Shown piece by piece: positions 10,106 through 20,009 of a DNA stretch of 64,000 nucleotides. The DNA is from Solimonas sp. SE-A11 (GTDB lineage: Bacteria > Pseudomonadota > Gammaproteobacteria > Nevskiales > Nevskiaceae), in contig NZ_JAUASX010000001.1 in the NCBI RefSeq assembly GCF_030345715.1, positions 496,001 to 560,000 of the forward strand, written 5' to 3'. The stretch's first letter is position 1; each line of letters begins with the position of its first letter. The position numbers and the translations under genes were made by a program. The notes under the pieces are model-generated. The model saw only the letters and a list, made by a program, of their open reading frames with translations, searched no databases and had not been told where the DNA came from.

Positions 10106-11010
10106 GCCTGCTCAATTTGACAAACGATGGATTGCCCAACGTCTTGGTCGTCCTGTACGCCGCCGTGGCGCGCTCTCGGTCGACGATGAGCCGCGACGAA
10201 CTCCTGGAGAGCGTTTCGCCGGCGGGCGTGGTGGACGACGATGGAAAAATGGCCCGTCAGACACTGAATCGCTGGACCGAACTTGGTCTCTTTCGGGATG
10301 ACGGATCGGCCATCTCACTCGCCCAGCCTCCCTCACGCGAGTGGCGCGACGAGCGGGAGTTTTTAGCCTCGGTCCGGAGCGCTGCCCGCCGATGCGCCCT
10401 TTCGGAGGCCAATAACGGCGATCTCTGGGCGCACGAGAATGCTAAGGCTGCCGACTTGACGAGGTCGCTGGCGTGGCTTCTGGCCCAGGACGTCTACCGC
10501 ACAACATTCTCCTCGCTTGAGGATCTCGAGTTGAAGCAGATCGCCGATCCCGAGGCACGCCTCATGCGGAACGACACCCGGCGCAACGGTCTACAGGTCT
10601 GGGGCCATTTCCTTGGCTTCGTCCATCAACCGGGCGGCGGCGACATCGATCCGACGACCGCGGTTCGCGAGGTCCTGAACGACTGCATCCAGCCTGGCGA
10701 GGATATGCCGGCGGTAACCTTGATCGAGCGACTGGCGGAATCTCTGCCGGTGCTCGACGGCGGAGGGTGGCGGCGTGCCGTGGAGGCTCGTCTTTCGTCG
10801 CAGGCCCTGCCGACGATGGCGGAAGGACAGTTGTCGACTTCTCTGTCGAGAGCGCTCATCGGTCTGCTGCTGGAGGAAGAACTACGCTTCGAAAATCGTG
10901 CCGACGTTGGTAGCAGCATCGTCTTCACAGGCAGGGACGGATTGCGTTCGGACTACCGGTACAGTTGGGTAAGGCGCGCCAAACCCATCCTTGGGGGGAA
11001 GGGACGATGA
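10102..11010 (+). CDS. dpdG: DpdG, accessory protein of the Dpd restriction module
   Basis: A 302-residue protein with no catalytic motif I recognise. Residues about 5-75 (LPNVLVVLYAAVARSRSTMS...ARQTLNRWTELGLF) look like a winged-helix domain, which would fit DNA binding or protein assembly. The rest is helical. The name rests on position: it sits between the RecQ-like dpdF and the P-loop dpdH, and dpdG is one of the genes linked to restriction in the described Salmonella cluster. The start ATG overlaps the dpdF stop and the stop overlaps the dpdH ATG (11007), so translational coupling is likely. Confidence 0.72.
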   Translation: MSLLNLTNDGLPNVLVVLYAAVARSRSTMSRDELLESVSPAGVVDDDGKMARQTLNRWTELGLFRDDGSAISLAQPPSREWRDEREFLASVRSAARRCALSEANNGDLWAHENAKAADLTRSLAWLLAQDVYRTTFSSLEDLELKQIADPEARLMRNDTRRNGLQVWGHFLGFVHQPGGGDIDPTTAVREVLNDCIQPGEDMPAVTLIERLAESLPVLDGGGWRRAVEARLSSQALPTMAEGQLSTSLSRALIGLLLEEELRFENRADVGSSIVFTGRDGLRSDYRYSWVRRAKPILGGKGR

Positions 11011-14000
11011 GCCTCGACCAATACTGGCCATCGCTGGCAAACATAGACAGTTGCATTCGTACGGAAGCCGAGACGATTGATCCGGCTGTGCTCCTCGCTG
11101 TCCATGAGCCTGGCCCCCTCAGGCTCCGCTCTGCCCTCGGTGCGTCCGAGGAAGCGAAGACCGAGAAGGACCTGCTCGATGCCCTACTGCGGCCCGCTGA
11201 CGATGGAAGCACGGTGGTGGTGGCCATCACGGGAGACTCGGGCGTCGGAAAATCGCACATGATCCGATGGCTGCATGCGCACTTGGAGCGGCATCCGCGA
11301 CGTGAGCATCTGGTCGTGGTTCTCGTACCCAAGACGGCAAGCCTACGACAGGTCGTGGAATTGATACTCGAGCCGCTCGAGGTCGGTCGTTACCAGAAGC
11401 TAAAAGGAGAACTTTCGAAGGCTGTAGAGACTCTGGGGCTCAACGATGCCAGCGAGATGCTGGCCGCAGCTCTTGGGAACGAGTTGGAACGGAAGTATCG
11501 GGAGGGTATGCAATCCCTGCGAGAAAACCAGAACACTGCGGACCGGGTAGCCCGCGAGAGAGTTGATGCAGCTCGTGGATTGCGACATGTTCTAAGGGAC
11601 CCCGGCGTCCGCGACAGGTGGTTCGGTGAGGTTCTCAAGCGGATCGTCAGGCAGGCGATTGAGGGAGGAAGCGAAGCCGACACGGGCAAGCTGCGTCGGT
11701 TTACGCCCGAGGACCTACAGGCTCCGGATGACTGGGCGGCAGATTCGGCCACGGAAGACGCCAGGCGATACCTGCAGCAATTGCAGGCGAACGATGGATC
11801 CCGCCGCCCCACAGCTGCAGCCGTGCTGCAGGATGTGCTGGATCCTGCTCTGCGCGGCGTGTTCCGCTTTTCCGAGGCTCTAGGGCAGCGCACCATCGAG
11901 GAAATTGTTTCTGATATTCGCCAGGAACTTCTGACCGAGGGCAAGGAACTGGTTCTGCTGATTGAGGACTTCGCCGCCCTAGCAGGAATACAGCAGCCCC
12001 TGCTGAATCTGATGATCGCCGAGAGCGATCACCAGGGGCGTCGCATCCGTGCCCCGCTGCGCACCGCGCTGGCTGTGACCGATGGCTTCCTCCCGAGCCG
12101 GCAGACCATTCTGACCCGTGCGAAGCACGAATGGATCATTCCGAATACGGCGGCGTCGGAGGAGGAAATCGTCCTCCGTTACATCGATATGGCCGGGCGC
12201 TACCTCAATTCTGCGCGCTGGGGCGCACAAGCATTGCAGGAACAGTATGCCGAAGGGGCAAATTCCGGGCTGAATAGCTGGGTGAAGGCTTACAGGGAGC
12301 CTCTGTCAGCAGACGAGGCCGAGATGCTCGAGGCCTTTGGCAGGAGCCGTCATGGCCACTCTCTTTTCCCACTGTCTCGGGAGTCGATCGAGGCGTTGTG
12401 CCGGAAGGAGTTGCGGCAAGGAAACAGGCTCCTGTTCAAGCCCCGAGATTTCATCAACAGCGTTCTGCGCGACACGTTACAACTGCGTCCAGAGTACGTA
12501 CGGCGGGCTTTCCCGCCATCCTCGTTTAAGAACGCCGTACCCGCAGCAGCAGTCGAGTACAGCCTGAGGGCGCAGGCCCTGTCCCAGTCGGTGAAGGACC
12601 GCATGGCGCCGGTGATTGTGTACTGGGCAGGCAACCCGCAGGATCTGTCCGGACCCGCCCGCGTTCCCAAAGGCATATTCCAGGCCTTTGGGCTGCCATG
12701 GCCCTACCAGGGCGAGCGCGTCGTATCCGCCCCGCTACCACCGGTCGCCCCCCCGTTGCGCGACAAGCCGGTGGTGGTTCAAGAAGGAACACAGGCTCCG
12801 GTCTCGCCAGTGCCGGAGGAGAAACCTGGCACGCCAGGCTTGCTTGAGCAGATCGAGGCTTGGGCGGGCGGTGAAAGACTCCCGCAGGTCCAGGCGAGGC
12901 AGATTCGTCAGTTGCTTGTCCTCGCGCTCAAAGATCGCTTCGATTGGAACGCCCACCATATGAGGGCAGCCTCGATCGAGATGGGGCAGATTTGGCTTCC
13001 ATTCGTCGCCGCTGGCAATCCCACCGCTGACCCGAAGTTCATCGCGGGGGAGGAGACTCGTCCGCTATCGGCGACGCTGCGCGCCGGCGTCTTGGCGCTG
13101 GATCGCTGGTCTGCCAATGCTCGTAGCTGGGACTACCCGGGTTCTGAGGATGACTACGCGCCGGCGCAGCAACTGCTGGACCATCTGGAAAAGCAGGTCT
13201 CGATATGGTTTGCGAAACAGGCGCAACGACAGGCGGCCGTTGCCCTGCGGACCTTGCATCGCCGGGCCCTGATGTTGCGCCTGTCCAAGGCAGCAGAGCC
13301 GGCTTTGCCCCGGCTTGTCGACTACTGTGGCTCGCCCGAAACGGCCCCGCCGCAGCCCGAAGATGGAGATCAATCGCCGGCTGGCATGATCATGGCGGCA
13401 AGCGCGAGGGCGGCCAAGGCTCTCCCGGAACTCCGGCGTGTGCTCTTCGATTCTGTGGGATGCTTTCAGGGCACTGGTAGCCAACTCTTCGCAATCGATT
13501 CGTATCGACTGCGCCTGGCATGGAAGGCGGAAGAGGTACTGGACGATCCGCTGCAGATCAAGGCAGAACTGCAACTGGCCCGCGAAACGGCGAATGAACT
13601 CTGCGGCGCTCGGGCGCCGGCCCTGGTCAACCGCTATCGGATGGCGGTGGAAGCGATGGTGCCAAAGATCGCCAGCTTTATCGGGTCGGATGCCGAGGAG
13701 GGCATCGTCCAGTCGCTGCGAGATCTCGTAGGCAAAGGCCACAAGATGGGCGTTTTCCCAGGAGACTTTACATTGGCCAGGGCAAAGCGCGAACTGGATT
13801 TTCTCAGCGAGGACGCTGCCAAGGCGATCCTGCGTCGGGTTGCGGCGTTCACCCCGCCGACAGAGGACGCCTCGCTTCACAAGCGGCTCGCTTCCTGGGC
13901 GGAGTGGGACATTCCGGTACTGCGTAAGGTGCTGGAGGCACTGGGGTATCTGAACGACCTGCTGCAGGCCCTCGAACGTGCGGCCAAAGCGGAACTCAGG

Positions 14001-14084
14001 AACCTGGGAGGGGGCGACGTGGCGGCTGCCGTGGCGAAGCTGAAGTCCGACCTTGAGGTTCTCGCCAAGGAGGCCGGAACATGA
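11007..14084 (+). CDS. dpdH: DpdH, P-loop ATPase of the Dpd restriction module
   Basis: A 1025-residue ATPase. The Walker A is TGDSGVGKSH near residues 75-84, and a likely Walker B, VLLIEDFAAL, lies near 312-321. The centre and C-terminus are helical, with a Pro-rich linker near residues 570-610 (around VSAPLPPVAPPLRDKP). I chose ATG 11007, which overlaps the dpdG stop as ATGA like the neighbouring junctions, over an earlier start at 10965 that would overlap dpdG by 46 bases. The stop overlaps dpdI. Large P-loop proteins of this type often organise restriction complexes; that is inference, and the name follows from operon order. Confidence 0.78.
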   Translation: MSLDQYWPSLANIDSCIRTEAETIDPAVLLAVHEPGPLRLRSALGASEEAKTEKDLLDALLRPADDGSTVVVAITGDSGVGKSHMIRWLHAHLERHPRREHLVVVLVPKTASLRQVVELILEPLEVGRYQKLKGELSKAVETLGLNDASEMLAAALGNELERKYREGMQSLRENQNTADRVARERVDAARGLRHVLRDPGVRDRWFGEVLKRIVRQAIEGGSEADTGKLRRFTPEDLQAPDDWAADSATEDARRYLQQLQANDGSRRPTAAAVLQDVLDPALRGVFRFSEALGQRTIEEIVSDIRQELLTEGKELVLLIEDFAALAGIQQPLLNLMIAESDHQGRRIRAPLRTALAVTDGFLPSRQTILTRAKHEWIIPNTAASEEEIVLRYIDMAGRYLNSARWGAQALQEQYAEGANSGLNSWVKAYREPLSADEAEMLEAFGRSRHGHSLFPLSRESIEALCRKELRQGNRLLFKPRDFINSVLRDTLQLRPEYVRRAFPPSSFKNAVPAAAVEYSLRAQALSQSVKDRMAPVIVYWAGNPQDLSGPARVPKGIFQAFGLPWPYQGERVVSAPLPPVAPPLRDKPVVVQEGTQAPVSPVPEEKPGTPGLLEQIEAWAGGERLPQVQARQIRQLLVLALKDRFDWNAHHMRAASIEMGQIWLPFVAAGNPTADPKFIAGEETRPLSATLRAGVLALDRWSANARSWDYPGSEDDYAPAQQLLDHLEKQVSIWFAKQAQRQAAVALRTLHRRALMLRLSKAAEPALPRLVDYCGSPETAPPQPEDGDQSPAGMIMAASARAAKALPELRRVLFDSVGCFQGTGSQLFAIDSYRLRLAWKAEEVLDDPLQIKAELQLARETANELCGARAPALVNRYRMAVEAMVPKIASFIGSDAEEGIVQSLRDLVGKGHKMGVFPGDFTLARAKRELDFLSEDAAKAILRRVAAFTPPTEDASLHKRLASWAEWDIPVLRKVLEALGYLNDLLQALERAAKAELRNLGGGDVAAAVAKLKSDLEVLAKEAGT

Positions 14085-14806
14085 CGACTATGTTGCAGCG
14101 CGCCCAAGCCGTCGGCTCGATGCTGAGCGACTTGGAAAACGAACGCCGCAACATTCATGTGCGCGGCAAACTCGAGTTGAGGACCCAGGAGTGGAAGGTG
14201 CGGCGGGACAAGTTAGCCGCCGCACAGCTAAAAGCCGAGTGGGTTGAGTTTGCGCCCGAGCAGGCGCCTCCAATTGCGGAAAGCTGGAATCAACTACGCC
14301 GGAATGCTGGGGAAGCGCTGTCCCGGCTGGAATCCGGCGATGATGTATCGAAGCTAACCGAGGATCCTCTCTGGACCCGGCTCCTGGGGTCCGCCGAGAA
14401 TGCGACCGGACTTTTGAATGCTGCCGTGAGCGAGGAGTGGCGCAGGTTCGTCGACGAACTGGGAGCCTTGGAATCCCCAGAAAAGCTCGAGGCTACTCTG
14501 CCGAAGACACCAGCGAATCGGCGCGTGCTCCAGGCCTATGCACCTGGGTACGCGGAGTTTAGAAAACTGGCCGGGCAGGAGATGCCTCGAAGCCCAGGCG
14601 ACAAGGAGAGCTTGCGCCAAGCGATTTCGGGTAGCAGGGAAGTGCTTTCCGGTCTGGAGCGGAACGTACCCGAGGAGGTGGAAAATTTCTTCCGCGCGAT
14701 CGATGCGGGTAGCGCAACTCTTTCGCTCATCACTCCCAGCCTGCTTCGTTGGCTCGAAGCCAACGGCCAACTCGACAATTATCAGGTCAGGGTGCCCACT
14801 CGATGA
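14081..14806 (+). CDS. dpdI: DpdI, helical accessory protein of the Dpd restriction module
   Basis: A 241-residue, strongly helical protein. The first 60 residues (LENERRNIHVRGKLELRTQEWKVRR and onward) look like coiled coil. I see no enzymatic motif. It lies between the ATPase gene dpdH and the helicase gene dpdJ with ATGA overlaps on both sides. dpdI is among the genes reported as involved in Dpd restriction. The most natural reading is a structural subunit or adaptor that pairs with DpdH. The assignment rests on operon order and size, so a divergent protein with another role cannot be excluded. Confidence 0.68.
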   Translation: MTTMLQRAQAVGSMLSDLENERRNIHVRGKLELRTQEWKVRRDKLAAAQLKAEWVEFAPEQAPPIAESWNQLRRNAGEALSRLESGDDVSKLTEDPLWTRLLGSAENATGLLNAAVSEEWRRFVDELGALESPEKLEATLPKTPANRRVLQAYAPGYAEFRKLAGQEMPRSPGDKESLRQAISGSREVLSGLERNVPEEVENFFRAIDAGSATLSLITPSLLRWLEANGQLDNYQVRVPTR

Positions 14807-17800
14807 CTCTTTCGACAGACTTGATGTTTGTCGAGAAGGGTCTCGACGCGCTGGAGCGAAAGGAAGTTCGAGTGCTCGTGTGGGGGCTGGTCGACTGTGC
14901 TCTTAGCGAGTCCGAGGTTGATGAGGCTCTCAATGCGGTTCTAAGCGATCCTGTGAACCAGCCTCTGCTTATGGCGGCGGACTGTAGCATTTCCACCGCC
15001 GGCGATCTGCGCGCGCGTCTGTTATCGCTCGCGCTGCTCATGGAAGTGCCCAGCAATGTTTTGCCGCGCCGGTTCCGCACGCGCATGGCCGAGGGCGTTC
15101 GGCTCTTTGCGAGGCTGCGGCAACTGTTTCCTGGCCGACACCAAGGCCGGGATGGCTGGATTGGCGCGCCTACGCTGGTGGCGGACTACCGACTGCTCTG
15201 GAGACCCAGGCGCTATCCCAAGCGGAACCTCTCGGTTTCAGCGGCTATGGAGAAGATCGGGCGCGTCGTACAGACTCCCGAACAGATGGCGGCCATCGAG
15301 CACTGGTTCGGTAAGGCTAAATCGAATTGGCAGCCGGCGAGGTTTCAGATCGATGCCACGGCACGGATACTGTCCGGCCTAGAGCAGCAGAGCCCACGCG
15401 GCACCCTGGTTTCGGCAGGTACCGGCAGTGGTAAGACACTGTCGTTCTACCTCCCAGCGCTGTCCTGGTTGGCGGTACAGAAGAAGACCCATCCCAGATC
15501 CAGGGGGGTGCGGATCCTGGCGCTCTATCCCCGGAACGAACTCCTGAAGGACCAACTCGGCGAGGTCTTCGACCAAGCGCGAAAGTTTGATGACTACCTG
15601 GGCCGCTCCGGGGTAGAGGCCATCAGTGTCGGCGTCTTCTTCGGTGGTACGCCGAGAACCCTGCGAAGCGCAGTTAGGGACTGGAAGTCGCCGAGGGGTG
15701 TCTGTCCTTTCTTTCGTTGCCCGCAATGCGATCGGGAGATGCGTCTACTGGGAGAGGATCGTGAAGCCCTCGCCTGTGTGGGTTGCAATGAGATCGTTGA
15801 AAGTAGCCAGTTGCGCTTCACCCGTGATTCCATGCAATCGGAGCCGCCGGACGTTCTGTTCACGACGGTCGAGATGCTCAATCAGCACCTGTCGAACTCC
15901 GAGGCGCGTCATCTGTTCGGTGTCGGCCCACGCGCGGCTTTTGTGCCACCGTTGATGTTACTGGACGAGGTCCACGTGTACTCCGGCACCTACGGCGCGC
16001 AGGTGGCGCACTTGCTAAGGCGCTGGTCCCATCTTACCCGGCGCCGCACCAGTTTCGTTGGACTTTCCGCAACCATAGCCGAAGGCGCGGAGTACATGTT
16101 GGCGCTGCGCGGCGATCCGGTCTCTCAAGCCTCGCTGCTGTCTACTTCGATCCAGGCGTTGATGCTGTCCTCCAGGCTCGCCGATCGGCGTCAGGACTTC
16201 CACAGGGATGAGAGACCGTTCGCGGGTTGGCGCGTCTTTGCCTTCACGGATCAATTGGACGCGACCAATCGGCTCTTCTACGACTTACGGGACGCGGAGG
16301 GCTTTACCCAGGGCGGATTCCCGGCCACCAACAAGCATCCCAACGGGGGACTGGCGCACATGCGTGCCCCGCTCGGCAGTCGGCGGCGATACGAGGGTGG
16401 GCAGGACTGGCGTATCGTAAGTGCCGTTGGCCATGATTTCTCGGCGAGACACTCGGTAAACCGCACCACGGCCTACGATGCGGGAGTGGACCATAACGCG
16501 CAGATCATTATTGCGACCGCCGCGTTAGAGGTGGGGTACGACGATCCGGCCGTCGGCGTTGTGCTGCAGCACAAGGCGCCGCGCGACATGGCGCAGTTCC
16601 TCCAGAGAAAGGGACGTGCAGGCCGCACCCGCCACATGCGGCCGTGGACGGTGATGGTTTTGTCCGACTACGGCCGCGACCGATTGGCCTACCAGGCCTA
16701 TGAGCAGTTCTTCGATCCTGAGTTGCCCTCCCGCGAACTGCCTTTGGCAAATCGATACATCCGACGCATGCAGGCGGTCTATGCGCTGATCGACTACCTA
16801 GGCGTCAAGACCCAGATTGGGGAGCCACGCGGGTCGGTCTGGCGCGATCTCACCGGGAAGGGCTCTCCGGTCTTTGACGGTTGGGATAAGAACGTCAGGG
16901 GGAGCATTGAGAGACTGGCAAGGGAAGCGCAGTTTCCACTGCGGCCAGAAGAATGGAAAAGTCTTTCTAAGCGGGCCCGGGCGCTTGCGCCGGCGCAGTT
17001 AGCGCCCAGTCATAAAGACAGATGGGAGGCCTCATCCAGGGTCTCCACCTACCTGCGGCGGATCTACCTCCTAAAGTTGCTGGACAGCATGCTGAGCGGC
17101 GCTGAGGAGACCGAGGCCTTCATCGATTTCGTCGCAGCGTCCCTCTGCCTGTCACGGGAGGAGATGTTGCCGCTGCTTTGGGACCATCCCCGTCCCCTGT
17201 TGTTAGGGGTGGTCCCGACAGCATCGCGAAGGCTGAGGACGAATTGGAAGTCCCATGGCCAGGTGGGAGCGGACCAACTCGCCAAGCATCCGCTGCCGGA
17301 ATTTGCGCCGGCGACGCTTTTCAGTGATCTGAGCTTGCCTGAAGTCGGACTGCTTGAGCCCGGTAAGTCCGAAACGTTCAGATACCTACCGGTGCTTCAA
17401 GCGCTGTCGGAGTTTGCTCCCGGTAAAGTTTCGCGGCGGCTGGACATCCCGTACTGGCTAGGGCCTTCGCAGGAGCGGCTGGCATCGATGCTCGACAATC
17501 CACAAGTGGAAGAGGTCGTGGATATCGATGACTGGTTTATGTTGGAGCCGCAGTTGCCGTTCCACTTCCTCGAAAACGGCAGCGTGCAGTCCTGCAGGAC
17601 CTACCGTCCCATCCATATGAAGCTGTCGGCGACGCCGCAGCGGGCAGCAGGAAACCGGCCCGGGGTTTTGGACAAATCGAATGCGAGGCTCTGCTGGCAT
17701 TCGCAGATATTCGGAGAGCAACCCGGCGCCGTGTTCCGTGCGCCGGGGGAGAAGGTGGGCATTGCCCAACTTGTGGACTCCGTTGCGGTCCACACCCACG

Positions 17801-19479
17801 CGAGCCAGTCCCCCGCCACCGTGCGGCGCTACGCCATCGGCTCCAGCGCCGAACTCAAGATTCACCGCGGCCAAATCCGGAGTGAGCATAGCGCGGCGTG
17901 GAGATTCCAGCACCAGGGCTCTCCTTGCGGCATCGGCTTTGAGATTGAGGTGGATGCTCTGTGCTTCCGCCTTCGACTGCCGACCTCACCGGGAGGTGAT
18001 CTCCGAGATGCCGATCCCGTAGTCCAGCGCGCTGCGCGAACAGCGCGTTTCGCCTGGGAGGCGCAGCACGGCAAGGCCCTGCGTCCAGTGGAAGAGAACG
18101 CCTTCCTACGGGCCTGGATGGCACAGATCATCCAGGTCGCGGCTGTGAAGATTGCCGAGGAACGCCAGTGCCGGCTGGACGAAGCCTTCGATGCCATCCA
18201 AAAAGGGGGCGAGGCCGAATGTCTGTCCGACGTCCTCACCACCATCTTCCAGTCGCCGGAAACGGCGGAAAGCTGGGACGGCGACGACGACGCGCCGGCG
18301 GACGAGGAAACAGAGCCGCGACTGCGCAAGCACCTCACGGAGCGACTCGGGCGGGCGGAGATACTGACGGCGCTGCGCGACTTGGCGGCGAAGACGTTGA
18401 TCGGCCCTTTCGACGCAGACTGGGATGAATGGGCCAGCCGCGCGACTGTCCACACATTGGGGGCGGCGTTACTTGAGGCGATACAGCAGGCTTGTCCCCA
18501 AATCAATTCAGAAGACCTGATCGTCGATGTCGATCCCGGCCCGCTGGATGGGGGCGCGCGCCGAGACGGGTTGGAACTTTGGATCTCTGAAGTGAACCCC
18601 GGAGGTAATGGGCTAATCGAGCAAATCGTGGCCGCTTTGGCCACCGATGTCGCCCAGTTCTACAGGCGCATTGAGGCAGCGTTGGGACCATCGGAGTTCG
18701 AGGTCATCGATGCCCAATTGACGGCTTTCCAGCGATGGATCGGAGGACAGTCGAGGGACGGGGAAGTGGAAGCCGTGGTCCAGTCCGTCCGTACTGCACA
18801 GTCCTCGCAAGAGGCCAAGGAGGCTCTTTCGACCCTGAGAAAGCGGCTCATTGAGCGTGGCCAGGCCGTCTTTCATGGCTACGTGGCGGCACTGAGCAGT
18901 CGCATGCTGAGGAACGGCACGCCATTCGCTCTCGATGAGTTGATGGCTGAACTGCTGCAGCGCTGGGATGCGATCGAGGAACGTCTCGGGGTGGAAGTCG
19001 ATGCGCGGCTGATCTGCGCGCTCTTCAGCACCGACCCGCGGATCGATCAGGCATTCCAGGCGGCAGGATTCGAGTTACCCGAGGTGAACCGGGAGCCGTG
19101 GCGTTTCAGCGTACTGGGTAGCGTTGTCTGGGCCCGGGGACATGCACTGCGCGCTCACGCACTCCCGTTGGCGACCCGCTTCAGCGATACGCCCGCGGTC
19201 ACCGAAAGGCTGTTGTTGCAGGGCGTTTTGACCCCCGCCGAGCCTGCCATTCTCGGCAGCGACGCTGATTGGCTTACACAACTTCACACCCGACTCATCG
19301 AGCGTGGACGCGCCACGCTATCGGTTGATCCCGGTTCCGACGCATTAAATGCCGCCATGGCAGCCATCGTCACGGTGCCAGTGCAACTCGAGTATCTCAA
19401 CGTCTACTCCAAGCTTGTATCAACTATCCGCAGCGAGGGGAGAATCCACCTGCTTCTCGAACTGGAGGCAGCAATATGA
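14803..19479 (+). CDS. dpdJ: DpdJ, large DEAD/DEAH-type helicase with zinc ribbon
   Basis: A 1558-residue superfamily 2 helicase, the largest protein of the island. Walker A SAGTGSGKTLSFYLP is near residues 205-219. Between motifs I and II sits a four-cysteine zinc ribbon (CPFFRCPQCDREM...CVGCNE, about 299-332). The DEVH box LLDEVHVYSGTYG is near 386-398, followed by GLSATIAEG. The second helicase domain has AALEVGYDDPAVGVVLQHKAP and QFLQRKGRAGRTRH. The organisation recalls DrmA/MrfA-type helicases. ATG 14803 overlaps the dpdI stop, so I prefer it to the longer frame from 14749. The long C-terminal half has no motif I can name. The stop overlaps dpdK (ATGA at 19476). Confidence 0.87.
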   Translation: MTLSTDLMFVEKGLDALERKEVRVLVWGLVDCALSESEVDEALNAVLSDPVNQPLLMAADCSISTAGDLRARLLSLALLMEVPSNVLPRRFRTRMAEGVRLFARLRQLFPGRHQGRDGWIGAPTLVADYRLLWRPRRYPKRNLSVSAAMEKIGRVVQTPEQMAAIEHWFGKAKSNWQPARFQIDATARILSGLEQQSPRGTLVSAGTGSGKTLSFYLPALSWLAVQKKTHPRSRGVRILALYPRNELLKDQLGEVFDQARKFDDYLGRSGVEAISVGVFFGGTPRTLRSAVRDWKSPRGVCPFFRCPQCDREMRLLGEDREALACVGCNEIVESSQLRFTRDSMQSEPPDVLFTTVEMLNQHLSNSEARHLFGVGPRAAFVPPLMLLDEVHVYSGTYGAQVAHLLRRWSHLTRRRTSFVGLSATIAEGAEYMLALRGDPVSQASLLSTSIQALMLSSRLADRRQDFHRDERPFAGWRVFAFTDQLDATNRLFYDLRDAEGFTQGGFPATNKHPNGGLAHMRAPLGSRRRYEGGQDWRIVSAVGHDFSARHSVNRTTAYDAGVDHNAQIIIATAALEVGYDDPAVGVVLQHKAPRDMAQFLQRKGRAGRTRHMRPWTVMVLSDYGRDRLAYQAYEQFFDPELPSRELPLANRYIRRMQAVYALIDYLGVKTQIGEPRGSVWRDLTGKGSPVFDGWDKNVRGSIERLAREAQFPLRPEEWKSLSKRARALAPAQLAPSHKDRWEASSRVSTYLRRIYLLKLLDSMLSGAEETEAFIDFVAASLCLSREEMLPLLWDHPRPLLLGVVPTASRRLRTNWKSHGQVGADQLAKHPLPEFAPATLFSDLSLPEVGLLEPGKSETFRYLPVLQALSEFAPGKVSRRLDIPYWLGPSQERLASMLDNPQVEEVVDIDDWFMLEPQLPFHFLENGSVQSCRTYRPIHMKLSATPQRAAGNRPGVLDKSNARLCWHSQIFGEQPGAVFRAPGEKVGIAQLVDSVAVHTHASQSPATVRRYAIGSSAELKIHRGQIRSEHSAAWRFQHQGSPCGIGFEIEVDALCFRLRLPTSPGGDLRDADPVVQRAARTARFAWEAQHGKALRPVEENAFLRAWMAQIIQVAAVKIAEERQCRLDEAFDAIQKGGEAECLSDVLTTIFQSPETAESWDGDDDAPADEETEPRLRKHLTERLGRAEILTALRDLAAKTLIGPFDADWDEWASRATVHTLGAALLEAIQQACPQINSEDLIVDVDPGPLDGGARRDGLELWISEVNPGGNGLIEQIVAALATDVAQFYRRIEAALGPSEFEVIDAQLTAFQRWIGGQSRDGEVEAVVQSVRTAQSSQEAKEALSTLRKRLIERGQAVFHGYVAALSSRMLRNGTPFALDELMAELLQRWDAIEERLGVEVDARLICALFSTDPRIDQAFQAAGFELPEVNREPWRFSVLGSVVWARGHALRAHALPLATRFSDTPAVTERLLLQGVLTPAEPAILGSDADWLTQLHTRLIERGRATLSVDPGSDALNAAMAAIVTVPVQLEYLNVYSKLVSTIRSEGRIHLLLELEAAI

Positions 19480-20009
19480 CGAGCTACAAGCGTGAGGTTT
19501 TCAAGAACGCCAGCGTCTCGCAATCAGCAGTCCGGGAGGTCCTAACCTTCCTCTTTGCGCAGGAACTGCTGGCGCCGAGCCGACATGTTTATTTTGTTGC
19601 CCCGTGGATCAGCAACATTGTGATCTTCGACAACCGGTTGGGACAATTCGATAGCATCAACCCAGAGTGGGGTAAGCGAGAGGTGAGGCTGGCCGAGGTA
19701 ATGGTCGCGATGGCTGCGGCTGGAGCACAACTCCATGTCCATACCCGACCCGACAACCACAACAGGGTTTTCTGCTGGAAGTTGAAAGAAGCCATGAGCG
19801 ATGCTGGTCTCGGTGATCGTCTGGCCTGGAAGGACGACGACCCCCACCTGCACACGAAGGGTCTGTTGACTGACCGGGTCGTGATCTTAGGCTCGATGAA
19901 CTTGACCGAGAAGGGCGTTGGGATCAACGACGAGGCGATCACCGTGTCTTACGATCCTGAAGACGTGGCGAAATCACGGGTCCACTTCGATACCTACGAA
20001 CATGGCTGA
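19476..20009 (+). CDS. dpdK: DpdK, phospholipase-D-like protein
   Basis: A 177-residue PLD-superfamily protein with a single HxK motif: HLHTKGLLTDRVVILGSMNLTEKG near residues 124-147, with the usual later Asn and Glu. PLD-fold nucleases normally act as dimers that share two HxK motifs, so this small protein probably dimerises. It is the best candidate in the operon for the DNA-cutting subunit, and dpdK is required for the restriction phenotype in the described system. The start overlaps dpdJ, and the last 8 bases overlap the start of the dpdD-like gene. Confidence 0.87.
   Translation: MTSYKREVFKNASVSQSAVREVLTFLFAQELLAPSRHVYFVAPWISNIVIFDNRLGQFDSINPEWGKREVRLAEVMVAMAAAGAQLHVHTRPDNHNRVFCWKLKEAMSDAGLGDRLAWKDDDPHLHTKGLLTDRVVILGSMNLTEKGVGINDEAITVSYDPEDVAKSRVHFDTYEHG

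Noticed and set aside
10965-11006. Earlier start for dpdH
   Set aside because: It would overlap dpdG by 46 bases; ATG 11007 gives the same ATGA junction as the other genes of the operon.
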